29,111 nucleotides of DNA from SIG710 sp045596925 (GCA_045596925.1 JAZODH010000055.1:1-29111); one strand, 5' to 3'. Positions 1 through 7,576 are shown, counted from the first letter of the stretch. The notes: generated by a model not told the origin, from the letters alone. Numbers and translations are program-made.

Positions 1-57
1 GGTGTAAGTGCAGTAATGTATTTAGCTGATTGATACTAATAGCCCGAGGGCTTGAAC
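1..57 (+). rRNA. 23S ribosomal RNA, 3' end (partial)
   Basis: The first ~57 bases match the conserved 3' terminal segment of bacterial 23S rRNA, including the run GATACTAATAGCCCGAGGGC, which corresponds to the GTACTAATxxxxCGAGGGCTTGA block at the end of domain VI. The 5' part lies outside the window. The exact mature 3' end is approximate. An ITS-like stretch follows (TTATTCGGTTTTCAAT, around 119-134), then a terminator, with no 5S rRNA in between. Confidence 0.93.
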
Positions 58-140
58 TATTTTTCAGGTTCGAGCTTGATTGCAATGATTTACTTGAGTT
101 TCTTTACTCATATCTCCTTATTCGGTTTTCAATGGACGTG

Positions 141-179
141 AAAAAAGAGCGAAGCTACGGCTTTGCTCTTTTTGTTTTT
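141..179. terminator. Bidirectional intrinsic terminator after 23S rRNA
   Basis: A 14-bp stem (AAAAAGAGCGAAGC / GCTTTGCTCTTTTT, one G-T wobble) with a 4-base loop TACG is followed by T-rich sequence on both strands. It can end the rRNA transcript on the plus strand and the four-gene operon that finishes at 197 on the minus strand. Confidence 0.85.
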
Positions 180-196
180 CATCACAGATTTTGATT

Positions 197-637
197 TTAA
201 GCTTTATAAACAACTGTAAATTCCTCGAAGACAACATCCATGTCGTCGGTGAATTTCAGCCCTTCCTCGTCCATCCATTTAGTGAAGACCTTTTGGTGCA
301 CGTCCCGCCAATAGTCGAGGGATTTGTCTCCTTCACCCTCCTTGTATGCGTGCTCTGCTGTCACCTCGTTGAAAGGAACGATGGTGACTTTTCCTGTTTT
401 CACAATGCAAACGGCGTTGTCACACGAGTCGAGAATAACGCTGTATTCGCCAACTTTTGGCAGGGGATCTCCGTCTATCTCGTAAAGGGGAAATGCCGAG
501 GCTGTGGCGGTCTTTTCGCCGTTTACCACAAGCTGTGCTAAAATATCAGCGTCAACGCCGAAAGCCCAGGCATCGTATTCACAATCGGAGGGGCCTGTTT
601 TTGCAATAAATTCATTCCAAAGCTCTTTTGCTGTCAT
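197..637 (-). CDS. ASCH domain protein
   Basis: This 146-residue soluble protein has the ASCH look: an N-terminal helix (MTAKELWNEFIAKTG), a conserved GEKTATAS segment near residue 40, a beta-rich middle (YSVILDS, VCIVKTGKV) and a C-terminal FEEFTVVYK strand. ASCH domains are PUA-like beta barrels thought to bind RNA or modified nucleosides; some related small proteins hydrolyse N4-acetylcytidine. The ATG at 637 is preferred to an upstream alternative start at 670 because AAAGGGAG lies just ahead of it. It is the last gene of a minus-strand operon with GNAT, Nudix and nucleoside phosphorylase genes, which fits nucleoside handling. The substrate cannot be told from the sequence. Confidence 0.82.
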   Translation of the reverse strand: MTAKELWNEFIAKTGPSDCEYDAWAFGVDADILAQLVVNGEKTATASAFPLYEIDGDPLPKVGEYSVILDSCDNAVCIVKTGKVTIVPFNEVTAEHAYKEGEGDKSLDYWRDVHQKVFTKWMDEEGLKFTDDMDVVFEEFTVVYKA

Positions 638-654
638 TTTTTCTCCCTTTAAAC

Positions 655-1182
655 TTATAATTTTATCCAAAACCTTTTCAGATCTATGTCTTCTTTTGGT
701 TCGTGTACTGTGGATTCATAAACGCCGCCGTTTGCAAGAATAGTCTTTTCGCTTCCGATATTTCCGTCAATGCAGCTTACCAGCACACGGTCAAGTCCGA
801 TCTCACGGCAAAATGGAAGTGCCGCCTTCAGCATTTCCTTTGCATATCCACGGCGCCTTTCGCTCGGTCTTACGGAATAGCCAATGTGACCTGCGTATTT
901 TTCGAGATACTCGTTGAAACAATGCCTTACTTGTATCATTCCCACAAGCTTGTTATCGAGTCTGCGAATGAAAAGGAATTGCGTTGCGGGGACAAGGTTA
1001 GAAGGGACTTTTTTTGGATCCTCGTATTCTTTGCATATCTTTATGTATTCTTCGGGATCATCATATCGGCGCAAAGGTCCGCAACCGTCCATAGAGTCGC
1101 CTGCGTCCAAAAATTCTTGTCTGTATTCTTTGATCTGACTTGCGTACTCGCTCGTCGGACGTATCAAAATAAAATCTCCCAT
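655..1182 (-). CDS. GNAT family N-acetyltransferase
   Basis: 175 residues with the single-domain GNAT fold used for acetyl-CoA-dependent N-acetylation. Motif A is clear around residues 98-118: HIGYSVRPSERRRGYAKEML, where RRRGYA is the acetyl-CoA pyrophosphate loop (Q/RxxGxG/A). IGLDRVLVSC and NIGSEKTILANGG are the later beta5/alpha4 elements, as in RimJ/RimL-like and ribosomal-protein-type members. The start at 1182 has GAGGT a few bases upstream. It lies 14 bp after the Nudix gene and 17 bp before the ASCH gene, same strand, so it is probably co-transcribed. The acceptor substrate is unknown. Confidence 0.85.
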   Translation of the reverse strand: MGDFILIRPTSEYASQIKEYRQEFLDAGDSMDGCGPLRRYDDPEEYIKICKEYEDPKKVPSNLVPATQFLFIRRLDNKLVGMIQVRHCFNEYLEKYAGHIGYSVRPSERRRGYAKEMLKAALPFCREIGLDRVLVSCIDGNIGSEKTILANGGVYESTVHEPKEDIDLKRFWIKL

Positions 1183-1196
1183 GATTTACCTCATAA

Positions 1197-1661
1197 TCAA
1201 CAATAAATCGTCTTAAAATCATCGGCGGTTCTCTCGTAATAGACCTCGTTGATGTTGCTGTCTGTAAAAACTGTTAGCATTTCTCCGAACCCGTCAATCA
1301 ACTTGTCGGATTTTGCAAGCTCCGAAAGAGGATACCAAAATATTTCACCCTCGCGTGATGCTTTCAGCTCACCCCAAAATTGCTCTGCTGTATAAAGGAA
1401 CACGATGTACCGTTTTCCGTCCTTTGATTTGTGAAACTCCTTGATGCCGCAAAGTCTCGGTTTTTCGATTGTCAGACCTGTTTCTTCCTGCATCTCACGG
1501 ATAACGGAGGGCGTAACGTATTCACCCGCTTCAACGTGACCGCCGGGGAAATTCCAACCGTGCCAGGTGGGATGATTGACCTTGTTCTGCACGAGTACGT
1601 TTCCTTTTCCGTCGCAGATCATACACATATTTGTAAGTTCCACTTCTTCTGTTCTAGACAT
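1197..1661 (-). CDS. Nudix hydrolase (8-oxo-dGTP-type)
   Basis: 154 residues carrying a full Nudix box (GX5EX7REUXEEXGU) at about residues 40-63: GGHVEAGE, then REMQEETGL. This loop-helix-loop binds divalent metal and cleaves nucleoside diphosphate-X bonds. The length and the N-terminal strand (NMCMICDGKGNVLVQNK) resemble MutT/8-oxo-dGTP diphosphatase-type members, but Nudix substrates are hard to predict. The start at 1661 is supported by AAGGAGA 7 bases upstream. It sits 10 bp after the nucleoside phosphorylase gene, suggesting a nucleotide clean-up or salvage role. Confidence 0.88.
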   Translation of the reverse strand: MSRTEEVELTNMCMICDGKGNVLVQNKVNHPTWHGWNFPGGHVEAGEYVTPSVIREMQEETGLTIEKPRLCGIKEFHKSKDGKRYIVFLYTAEQFWGELKASREGEIFWYPLSELAKSDKLIDGFGEMLTVFTDSNINEVYYERTADDFKTIYC

Positions 1662-1671
1662 ACCTATCTCC

Positions 1672-2439
1672 TTATAGTTTTATAACCGCATCGAGACAAA
1701 GCGTCAGCGCATATTCGTATGCGTTGCCACCCCAATTACGCTGATCGTACTTGTCTGCGTCGGCAAGACTGTCGGCTGTGTACAGGATCATTCCGAAGGT
1801 TGCACCGCGGAAAGCGGAAACGGCGGCAAGCGCCGAACACTCCATTTCAACGACGGAACATCCCTCGCTCTTGCGATAAGCAACCTTTTCCTTGGTTTCT
1901 CGGTAAAATCCGTCTGTTGACCAGGTGATTACCTCTTGATATTTCATCCCGTGTTCGAGCACCGTTTCTTTGACTGCTCGGCGAGCTTTCTCGCTGATCT
2001 CCATAAAGCGTGAAGGCGGCGCGTAGTGATAGGACGTGCCCTCATCACGCAGAGCCTTGCTTGGTACAAGAAACGTGCCTTCGGGGAACATTTCAAGAGC
2101 ACCGCAGGAGCCTGCGGAAATTATCTCACGCACGCCGTAGCCGATAAGCCAATCAAGTATCTGTGCCGATGCCGCCGCGCCTACGGGAGCTTGGCAAAGC
2201 ACGATTTCTTCACCTTTATATTTCGTTATGTAAATCGGGTAAAGCTTCGTTGCGCTGAGAAACTCGGATACCTTTACGGTTTCCGTTCTGCCCGCAAATT
2301 CGTCTATATAATCTCCCAAAAAGGCAAAAACGCACTTTTTCGGCAGTTTAAGCCCCAATTCATTGTGCCCGGGATTGATGACCGCCGTTTTCTCGGTGTC
2401 AAACTCCAATATGGGTATTTCGTTTTTTATGATGCTCAT
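1672..2439 (-). CDS. Nucleoside phosphorylase (uridine/purine phosphorylase family)
   Basis: 255 residues of the PNP_UDP_1 (NP-I) family, which splits a (deoxy)nucleoside with phosphate into base and (deoxy)ribose-1-phosphate. Visible landmarks are GAAASAQILDWLIGYG and EIISAGSCGAL in the first half (phosphate and ribose site region) and SVVEMECSALAAVSAFRG near residue 195, where the Met-Glu pair contacts ribose. The size and this signature resemble uridine phosphorylase-like members, but base specificity is not decidable by eye. It is the first gene of the minus-strand operon, with AAGGAAGTG ahead of the ATG and its own promoter at 2469-2497. It diverges from a phosphoribosyltransferase, consistent with base salvage. 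Confidence 0.87.
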   Translation of the reverse strand: MSIIKNEIPILEFDTEKTAVINPGHNELGLKLPKKCVFAFLGDYIDEFAGRTETVKVSEFLSATKLYPIYITKYKGEEIVLCQAPVGAAASAQILDWLIGYGVREIISAGSCGALEMFPEGTFLVPSKALRDEGTSYHYAPPSRFMEISEKARRAVKETVLEHGMKYQEVITWSTDGFYRETKEKVAYRKSEGCSVVEMECSALAAVSAFRGATFGMILYTADSLADADKYDQRNWGGNAYEYALTLCLDAVIKL

Positions 2440-2468
2440 GTTGTATCACTTCCTTACCATATTGACAC

Positions 2469-2497
2469 ATTATACCACATGTTTGTGAACGAATCAA
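2469..2497 (-). promoter_or_regulatory. Sigma-A promoter for the nucleoside phosphorylase operon
   Basis: On the minus strand, TTGATT (2497-2492), a 17-base spacer and TATAAT (2474-2469), preceded by TGG as an extended -10. The expected start lies about 25 bases ahead of the phosphorylase ATG. Confidence 0.75.
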
Positions 2498-2532
2498 GAG
2501 CCTCAAAATTTCCCAAACGCGGAAAAATCCGA

Positions 2533-2561
2533 TTGACATACCCGACCAAATATATTATAAT
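2533..2561 (+). promoter_or_regulatory. Sigma-A promoter for the phosphoribosyltransferase gene
   Basis: Perfect TTGACA (2533-2538), 17-base spacer, perfect TATAAT (2556-2561). The start codon is about 45 bases downstream, with a CAAAGGAGAAAAC ribosome binding site. Confidence 0.85.
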
Positions 2562-2605
2562 AAGACTGTAAATAATAAAAATCGGCAAAAGCCAAAGGAG
2601 AAAAC

Positions 2606-3163
2606 ATGAAATATTATCATCTGAATGTAGCGGGACTTGAGCGCGACCTGCCCATCTGCCCCGTGACCGACACACTCTATATCGCAGGCTTCGTTATAGT
2701 AGGAGACGCGGAATTGTCTGCCGCTTGCGCTGCGAAGCTTCTTGAAAAGGCTCCCGAATACGACTACATACTGACTGCCGAGGCAAAGGGAATCCCGCTG
2801 GCACACGAAATGGCGCGCCAGAATGGCGACAGTCGTTACGTGACCGCAAGAAAGAAGAAAAAAGCCTACATGACGGGCGTTTTTGAGGTTACCGTAAACT
2901 CTATCACCACCGCAGGCGAGCAGAAGCTCTACCTTGATACCGCCGAGGCGGAAATGATGAAAGGGAAGCGGATACTCATCGTTGACGACGTTATTTCCAC
3001 GGGCGAATCTCTCGTTGCTCTCGAAAAACTGGCTCAGGCAACGGGTGGCGAGGTGGTCGGCAAGATGACGATTTTGGCCGAGGGCGACGCTCAGAACAGA
3101 AAAGACATCATTTATCTTGAAAAGCTGCCACTTTTCAACGCAGACGGCCAGATCATCGGCTGA
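2606..3163 (+). CDS. Adenine phosphoribosyltransferase-like protein
   Basis: 185-residue type I phosphoribosyltransferase. The PRPP-binding motif is ILIVDDVISTGESL at about residues 124-137 (two acidic residues, then the phosphate loop STGES). Upstream, YDYILTAEAKGIPLAHEMAR resembles the APRT segment that carries the PPi loop, and VTARKKKKAY resembles the APRT flexible loop. Such enzymes join a purine (or related) base to PRPP to make the nucleotide. The ATG at 2606 has AAAGGAG 6-8 bases upstream and a strong promoter. The next gene makes PRPP, its co-substrate. The base specificity (adenine versus xanthine or another) cannot be settled; APRT-like is the best fit. Confidence 0.83.
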   Translation: MKYYHLNVAGLERDLPICPVTDTLYIAGFVIVGDAELSAACAAKLLEKAPEYDYILTAEAKGIPLAHEMARQNGDSRYVTARKKKKAYMTGVFEVTVNSITTAGEQKLYLDTAEAEMMKGKRILIVDDVISTGESLVALEKLAQATGGEVVGKMTILAEGDAQNRKDIIYLEKLPLFNADGQIIG

Positions 3164-3269
3164 TCTTACGAGGAAAAACCTTAATTTATCCAATTTAATT
3201 AAAAAATATTTACGTTAATTATGCAATTCAACGAAAAATAAAAATGTACCGAAAAATTAAAAAATTCTG

Positions 3270-3299
3270 TTGAAAAAAGTGCGTCGTTTATGATATAAT
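3270..3299 (+). promoter_or_regulatory. Sigma-A promoter for the PRPP synthetase gene
   Basis: TTGAAA (3270-3275), 18-base spacer ending in TGA (extended -10), TATAAT (3294-3299). It gives a short leader of about 30 bases, with CGGAGGGAC ahead of the ATG. The upstream sequence 3164-3269 is very AT-rich with no recognisable element. Confidence 0.78.
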
Positions 3300-3335
3300 A
3301 ATGTCGTAAAATAAAATATCTTTTCGGAGGGACTT

Positions 3336-4490
3336 ATGAAGGAATCACTTTACGGAGAACTTAGTGTCATCGGTATGAAGGGCTGCGAGCAGTTTGCCGC
3401 TCAGGTTGACTCGTATCTTAAGGATTGGAGAAACCACGGCAGAAGCGATGATGCTTCCTTCCTCGTTGATGTAAACTGCCCCAGATTTGGCTCGGGCGAG
3501 GCTAAGGGCGTTATAACAAAATCCCTGAGAGGCCATGACGTTTATATCATCTGCGATCCTTTTAACTACGGCGTGACTTACAAGATGTACGGTCAGACCG
3601 TACCTATGAGTCCCGACGATCATTTCTGTGATATCAAGCGTATTCTGGGCGCTATCGCAGGTAAAGCAAGACGTGTTTCTCTTATCATGCCCATGCTTTA
3701 CGAGGGCAGACAGCACAAGAGATCGGGCAGAGAATCCCTTGACTGCGCAACAGCACTTCAGGATCTTGAGGCTATGGGCGTAACAAACATTCTTACCTTC
3801 GACGCTCACGACCCCAGAGTTCAGAACGCTATCCCTCTGTGCGGATTTGAGAATATCCACCCCACCTACCAGATGATCAAGGCTCTTGTGAAGCAGGTCC
3901 CCGACATTTCTCTGGATAAAGAAGATCTCCTTATCATTTCTCCCGACGAGGGCGCGATGGGTCGTTGTATGTACTATTCTTCTGTCCTCGGTCTTGATAT
4001 CGGTATGTTCTACAAGCGCCGAAACTATTCTATCGTCGTCGACGGCAGAAACCCCATCGAGGCTCACGAGTACCTTGGCAACGACGTTTCCGGCAAGGAC
4101 GTTATCATCATTGATGACATGATCGCATCGGGCGAGTCTATCATCGATGTTGCCATGAAGATCAAGGAAAAGGGTGCAAAGAGGATCTTCGTGTTTGAGA
4201 CGTTTGGTCTGTTCACAGCAGGTCTTGACAAATTCGATAAGGCGTATGAGGATGGTCTTTTCAATAAGATCTTTACTACAAACTTGGTCTACCGTACCCC
4301 CGAACTTCTTGCAAGACCCTGGTATGCTGAGGTCAATATGTGTAAGTACGTTTCTTACATTATCGACACTCTTAACCACGACGAGAGCATCAGCGGACTG
4401 CTCGCTCCCTATAACCGCATCAACGCTCTCCTTGAGCGCCACAAGAAGGAAAGATCAACTCAGCTTTCAATGCAGTTTGATAACAAATAA
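3336..4490 (+). CDS. prs: Ribose-phosphate pyrophosphokinase (PRPP synthetase), long form
   Basis: 384 residues, cytoplasmic. PRPP synthetase transfers diphosphate from ATP to ribose-5-phosphate, feeding purine, pyrimidine, NAD, His and Trp synthesis. The C-terminal half holds the PRPP-binding signature IIIDDMIASGESIIDVA (about residues 258-274). The middle holds the ATP/metal region: MPMLYEGRQHKRSGRESLDC (catalytic flexible-loop equivalent with K/R residues), then LTFDAHDPRVQNAIP, matching the LTxDLHxxQIQGFF segment of classical enzymes. It is about 65 residues longer than the usual ~315 and its loop differs from the classical DRQDRK form, so it belongs to a divergent branch. It follows a PRPP-using phosphoribosyltransferase but has its own promoter and terminator. 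Confidence 0.85.
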   Translation: MKESLYGELSVIGMKGCEQFAAQVDSYLKDWRNHGRSDDASFLVDVNCPRFGSGEAKGVITKSLRGHDVYIICDPFNYGVTYKMYGQTVPMSPDDHFCDIKRILGAIAGKARRVSLIMPMLYEGRQHKRSGRESLDCATALQDLEAMGVTNILTFDAHDPRVQNAIPLCGFENIHPTYQMIKALVKQVPDISLDKEDLLIISPDEGAMGRCMYYSSVLGLDIGMFYKRRNYSIVVDGRNPIEAHEYLGNDVSGKDVIIIDDMIASGESIIDVAMKIKEKGAKRIFVFETFGLFTAGLDKFDKAYEDGLFNKIFTTNLVYRTPELLARPWYAEVNMCKYVSYIIDTLNHDESISGLLAPYNRINALLERHKKERSTQLSMQFDNK

Positions 4491-4527
4491 GATAAAAAAC
4501 AGAGCCGTGAGGCTCTGTTTTTTTATC
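4491..4527. terminator. Intrinsic terminator after prs
   Basis: Stem with ACAGAGCC (arm, A-rich 5' flank) and GGCTCTGT around loop GTGA, followed by eight T residues on the plus strand. It starts right after the prs stop codon. The minus strand also ends in T-rich sequence, so it may once have served the AraC-type relic that ends inside it. Confidence 0.88.
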
Positions 4528-4591
4528 TTATTCTGTATTCACCCGGGGTCATTCCCGTGGTACTTTTGAATACATTGCGCAGTAGAATATG
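4523..4591 (-). pseudogene. Relic of an AraC-family regulator, C-terminus only
   Basis: The minus strand encodes 22 residues ending in a TAA: HILLRNVFKSTTGMTPGEYR, then IR. This matches the very end of AraC/XylS DNA-binding domains, where the second helix-turn-helix closes with F(S/R)xVFKKxTGMTPxEYRxx. An in-frame TGA lies two codons upstream of the matching part, and there are only ~35 bases before the next terminator, so the rest of the gene is gone. The spelling HILLRN in place of the usual YFxR suggests frameshift decay at the break. It is too short to act as a protein. No intact copy is in the window. Confidence 0.7.
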
Positions 4592-4626
4592 TCAACTTAA
4601 ATTTGTGAGAGCGCTTGAAAAATCGA

Positions 4627-4655
4627 CCCCCGCAACGGCCGTTGCGGGGGTTTTT
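4627..4655. terminator. Intrinsic terminator after the P-type ATPase gene
   Basis: A perfect 10-bp GC-rich stem CCCCCGCAAC / GTTGCGGGGG with loop GGCC and five T residues on the plus side. On the minus strand the stem is followed by TCGATTTTT. It lies four bases beyond the ATPase stop codon, so its main job is likely to end that minus-strand transcript. Confidence 0.87.
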
Positions 4656-4658
4656 GCG

Positions 4659-7322
4659 TTATTTGCGGTGTCTGATGAAGCCTGTCAGTTTTGCAAATTC
4701 CATTACAAACAGCGGGACGAAGATCAGCCCGACGCCGACCAGGTACTGCTGCCACGTGAGGTAGCGAAGATTAAAAATGCTCTGAACACCGGGAACGAAC
4801 AGAACGAACGCCATAAGTGCGGTAGAAGCAAGTGCGGCAAGGTTCAGAGTCTTGTTTGTGAAAGGACCGATCTTGAAGATGGAATGCTCGCTTCTCATGT
4901 TGTAGGCCTGAACTATCTGGCAGAGAGCAAGGACCATAAACGCAAGGGTCTGACCGCCGACGAGATTCCATTCGTGAGCCTCGTCGAGCATAACCCCGTT
5001 GAACAGATCGGTGAAATTAAGTCCCGTACCTACCCAGAAAGCAACAAGGGTCAGAAGTGCGAACATAACGCCCTGGACAGCAACGCGTACACCAAGACCG
5101 CCTGCGAAAATTCCTTCGGACTTGGGCTTGGGCTTTCTGTCCATTACGTCCTTCTCAACAGCCTCCATGCCAAGGGCAATAGCGGGCAGAGAGTCGGTCA
5201 CAAGGTTGATCCAAAGGAGCTGCATTGAGAGCAGGGGAGAGGTGTGCCACATGAGCATGGCAAAGAATACGGTGAGGACCTCGCCGATGTTGGTGCTGAG
5301 CAGGAATCCCACGACCTTCTTAATGTTTGCGTAGATTCCGCGTCCCTCCTCAACGGCGTCGACGATAGTGGCGAAATTGTCATCGGTAAGAGTCATGTCG
5401 GAAGCCCCCTTTGCAACGTCCGTACCCGTGATACCCATGGCACAGCCGATGTCGGCGGCTTTGAGAGCGGGAGCGTCGTTTACACCGTCACCCGTCATTG
5501 AAACCACCTGGTTCTTTTTCTGCCAAGCCTTGACGATTCGGATCTTGTTTTCGGGTGAAACTCTCGCGTAGACCGAGATGCTTTCGACCTGAGCGTCAAG
5601 CTCCTCGTCCGTCATGGCGTCAAGCTCCGCGCCCGTAATTGCACGGTCGCCGTCGCAGAGTATGCCAAGCTCTCTCGCAATGGCGGATGCCGTTACAACG
5701 TGGTCGCCCGTAATCATAACGGGCTTGATTCCGGCGCGGCGGCAGATTGCAACCGCGTCCTTGGCCTCGGGTCTGGGCGGGTCGATCATGCCCACGAGAC
5801 CGAGGAAGGTCAGTCCGTTTTCAAGCTCCTCGGAGGTGGGGGTCTCGGGGACCGTGTCGATCTCCTTGTATGCCACTGCAAGCACGCGGAGAGCGTTCTC
5901 GCTCATGGAATCTGTGAATTTGCGACCTGCTTCGATATCGCCCGCAACACAGCGGGTAGCCATCATGTCAAAGGCGCCCTTAACGATAACGATATTCTTG
6001 CCATCGATTTTGTTGACGGTGGACATGAGCTTTCTGTCCGAATCGAAGGGGATCTCCGCCAAACGGGGATATTTTTCGTTAAGCTCCTCCTTGGTCATGC
6101 CGTTCTTGTAAGCAGCAAGAACGATGGCAGTTTCTGTGGGGTCACCGATGTGCTGCTCGCCGTCCTCTTTTACGATGACCGAGCCGTCACAGCAGAGAGT
6201 TCCGTACATGAGAAGCTTTCTTATCTGCTCGGAGTTGTCTTTTCCGATGCTTTCGGTATCGCTCTCACCGTCCGCATACGCCTTTACTAAGGTCATGCGG
6301 TTCTGGGTGAGCGTACCGGTCTTGTCCGAGCAAATGACCGAAGCACCGCCCAGAGTCTCAACGGCGGGGAGCTTGCGGATGAGGGCGTTTTTCTTAACCA
6401 TGCGCTGAACGCCGATGGAAAGAACGATGGTAACGATAGCAGGCAGACCCTCGGGAATAGCGGAAACCGCCAAGGATACCGAGGTCATGAAGATATGGAG
6501 AACGGGGATCTTGTTTAGCAGACCCACGACGAAGATAACTCCGCAGGCTGCCAGAGCCATGATTCCAAGAGTCTTTCCCAGCTGAGCCAGCTTCTGCTGG
6601 AGAGGGGTCTGACCCTCGTCCTCGCTGTCGAGCAGATTTGCGATCTTGCCCATTTCCGTGTCCATTCCGATGGCGGTAACGACGGCAACACCCGTGCCGT
6701 AGGTCACAGAACAGCCCGAATATACCATGTTGTGCCTGTCGCCCAAGGGCGCGTTTTCCTCAACCTCTGCCAAGGCATCCTTTTCGGAGGGGACGGATTC
6801 GCCGGTCAGCGCCGACTCCTCGGATTTAAGCCCTGCGGAACGGATGAGCCTTGCGTCTGCGGGAATAAAATCGCCTGCTTCAAGCTTGATTATGTCGCCG
6901 GGAACAAGCTCGGACGCGTCGATCACGGTCTCGCGACCGTCTCTGATGACTCTCGCGTGAGGCGCGGACATATTTTTCAGCGCGTCAAGGGCCTTTTCTG
7001 CCTTGCCTTCCTGGTAGACGCCCATTACGGCGTTCAGGATAACGATGAGCAGAATGAGAGCAGGCTCAAAAAGCTCACCCCAGTTTTTCTCAACGCAGAT
7101 AACGGTAAAGGAAACGATCGCCGCCGCGATGAGGATAAGGATCATTACGTCCTTGAACTGGTCGATAAAGCGTGCCAAAAGCGTCTTCTTTTTCTTTTCC
7201 TTTAACTTATTGGGACCGAATTTTTCCTGCCGTGCTTTAATTGCGTCGGCGGTCAATCCCTTTTGCTCGTTTACTTCAAGACTGTGTAAAACTTCTTCAA
7301 TTTTTTGATTGTAAGGTGTCAA
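4659..7322 (-). CDS. Calcium-type cation-transporting P-type ATPase (P2A)
   Basis: 887-residue membrane pump, likely exporting Ca2+ (possibly Mn2+) with ATP. Order: N-terminal cytosolic region, TM1-2 (near residues 50-95), actuator loop with TGES near 175, TM3-4 with IPEGLPAIVTIVLSIG, phosphorylation motif DKTGTLT (Asp about 333), KGAFD in the nucleotide domain, MTGDGVNDAP near 608, then C-terminal TMs. TM5 has STNIGEV and TM6 WINLVTDSLPAIALG, matching SERCA Ca2+ ligands (Asn, Glu, Asn, Thr, Asp); TM8 has Gln (ALCQIVQAYN) where SERCA has a site-I Glu, so one Ca2+ per cycle is likely. The start is TTG at 7322-7320: GGAGG lies 6 bases upstream and no ATG fits. A structured leader precedes it. 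Confidence 0.92.
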   Translation of the reverse strand: MTPYNQKIEEVLHSLEVNEQKGLTADAIKARQEKFGPNKLKEKKKKTLLARFIDQFKDVMILILIAAAIVSFTVICVEKNWGELFEPALILLIVILNAVMGVYQEGKAEKALDALKNMSAPHARVIRDGRETVIDASELVPGDIIKLEAGDFIPADARLIRSAGLKSEESALTGESVPSEKDALAEVEENAPLGDRHNMVYSGCSVTYGTGVAVVTAIGMDTEMGKIANLLDSEDEGQTPLQQKLAQLGKTLGIMALAACGVIFVVGLLNKIPVLHIFMTSVSLAVSAIPEGLPAIVTIVLSIGVQRMVKKNALIRKLPAVETLGGASVICSDKTGTLTQNRMTLVKAYADGESDTESIGKDNSEQIRKLLMYGTLCCDGSVIVKEDGEQHIGDPTETAIVLAAYKNGMTKEELNEKYPRLAEIPFDSDRKLMSTVNKIDGKNIVIVKGAFDMMATRCVAGDIEAGRKFTDSMSENALRVLAVAYKEIDTVPETPTSEELENGLTFLGLVGMIDPPRPEAKDAVAICRRAGIKPVMITGDHVVTASAIARELGILCDGDRAITGAELDAMTDEELDAQVESISVYARVSPENKIRIVKAWQKKNQVVSMTGDGVNDAPALKAADIGCAMGITGTDVAKGASDMTLTDDNFATIVDAVEEGRGIYANIKKVVGFLLSTNIGEVLTVFFAMLMWHTSPLLSMQLLWINLVTDSLPAIALGMEAVEKDVMDRKPKPKSEGIFAGGLGVRVAVQGVMFALLTLVAFWVGTGLNFTDLFNGVMLDEAHEWNLVGGQTLAFMVLALCQIVQAYNMRSEHSIFKIGPFTNKTLNLAALASTALMAFVLFVPGVQSIFNLRYLTWQQYLVGVGLIFVPLFVMEFAKLTGFIRHRK

Positions 7323-7396
7323 TTTTTTCCTCCAAGTTTAAAAATGTTGATACAAATATATACGAAAAATGTTAACTCAATATAAACAAAGCGTAT

Positions 7397-7437
7397 AAAA
7401 AACGGAAGCAAACGGTTACTTTTTCAGCCTCTTCCGT
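7397..7437 (-). terminator. Terminator-like hairpin in the ATPase leader
   Basis: On the minus strand ACGGAAG (7437-7431) pairs with CTTCCGT (7408-7402) across a ~22-base loop, followed immediately by six T residues. It is upstream of the ATPase start and faces it, so it would reduce read-through unless the 5' arm is sequestered. Confidence 0.55.
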
Positions 7438-7525
7438 AAAGCCAATGTAAAGTAGATAACGAAATGATGGCAAAGAGACCTGCCGTTGCCTTATTTTGGC
7501 CAAATCTCTTGACAAGAATACGGAA
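7397..7525 (-). promoter_or_regulatory. Candidate cis-regulatory leader (riboswitch-like) of the P-type ATPase
   Basis: Read on the minus strand, TTCCGTA (7525-7519) can pair with TACGGAA (7438-7432). That same 3' arm can instead pair with CTTCCGT (7408-7402) to make a hairpin followed by T6. The enclosed ~80 bases contain nested complements GCCAA (7500-7496)/TTGGC (7445-7441) and GGCAA (7490-7486)/TTGCC (7474-7470), plus a possible AGAGAT/GTCTCT helix. Two mutually exclusive folds with a terminator ~75 bases before the ATPase start is the usual plan of an ON-type attenuator. No known riboswitch consensus was recognised, and no clear minus-strand promoter was found. Confidence 0.45.
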
Positions 7526-7538
7526 CGTAGTGTATAAT
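7509..7538 (+). promoter_or_regulatory. Sigma-A promoter for the CNNM transporter gene
   Basis: Perfect TTGACA (7509-7514), 18-base spacer, perfect TATAAT (7533-7538). It gives a leader of roughly 165 bases before the CNNM start codon, long enough for regulation. Confidence 0.85.
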
Positions 7539-7576
7539 AAGTAAAATATGCAAAAAAGGAGGATTGATCGAGTATC

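Noticed and set aside
60..140. 5S rRNA or tRNA after the 23S gene.
   Set aside because: No 5S core sequence and no tRNA cloverleaf or T-loop motif could be found; the stretch is too short.
2454..2675. Minus-strand 73-codon frame overlapping the start of the phosphoribosyltransferase gene.
   Set aside because: It overlaps both divergent promoters and a well-supported gene, and has no ribosome binding site.
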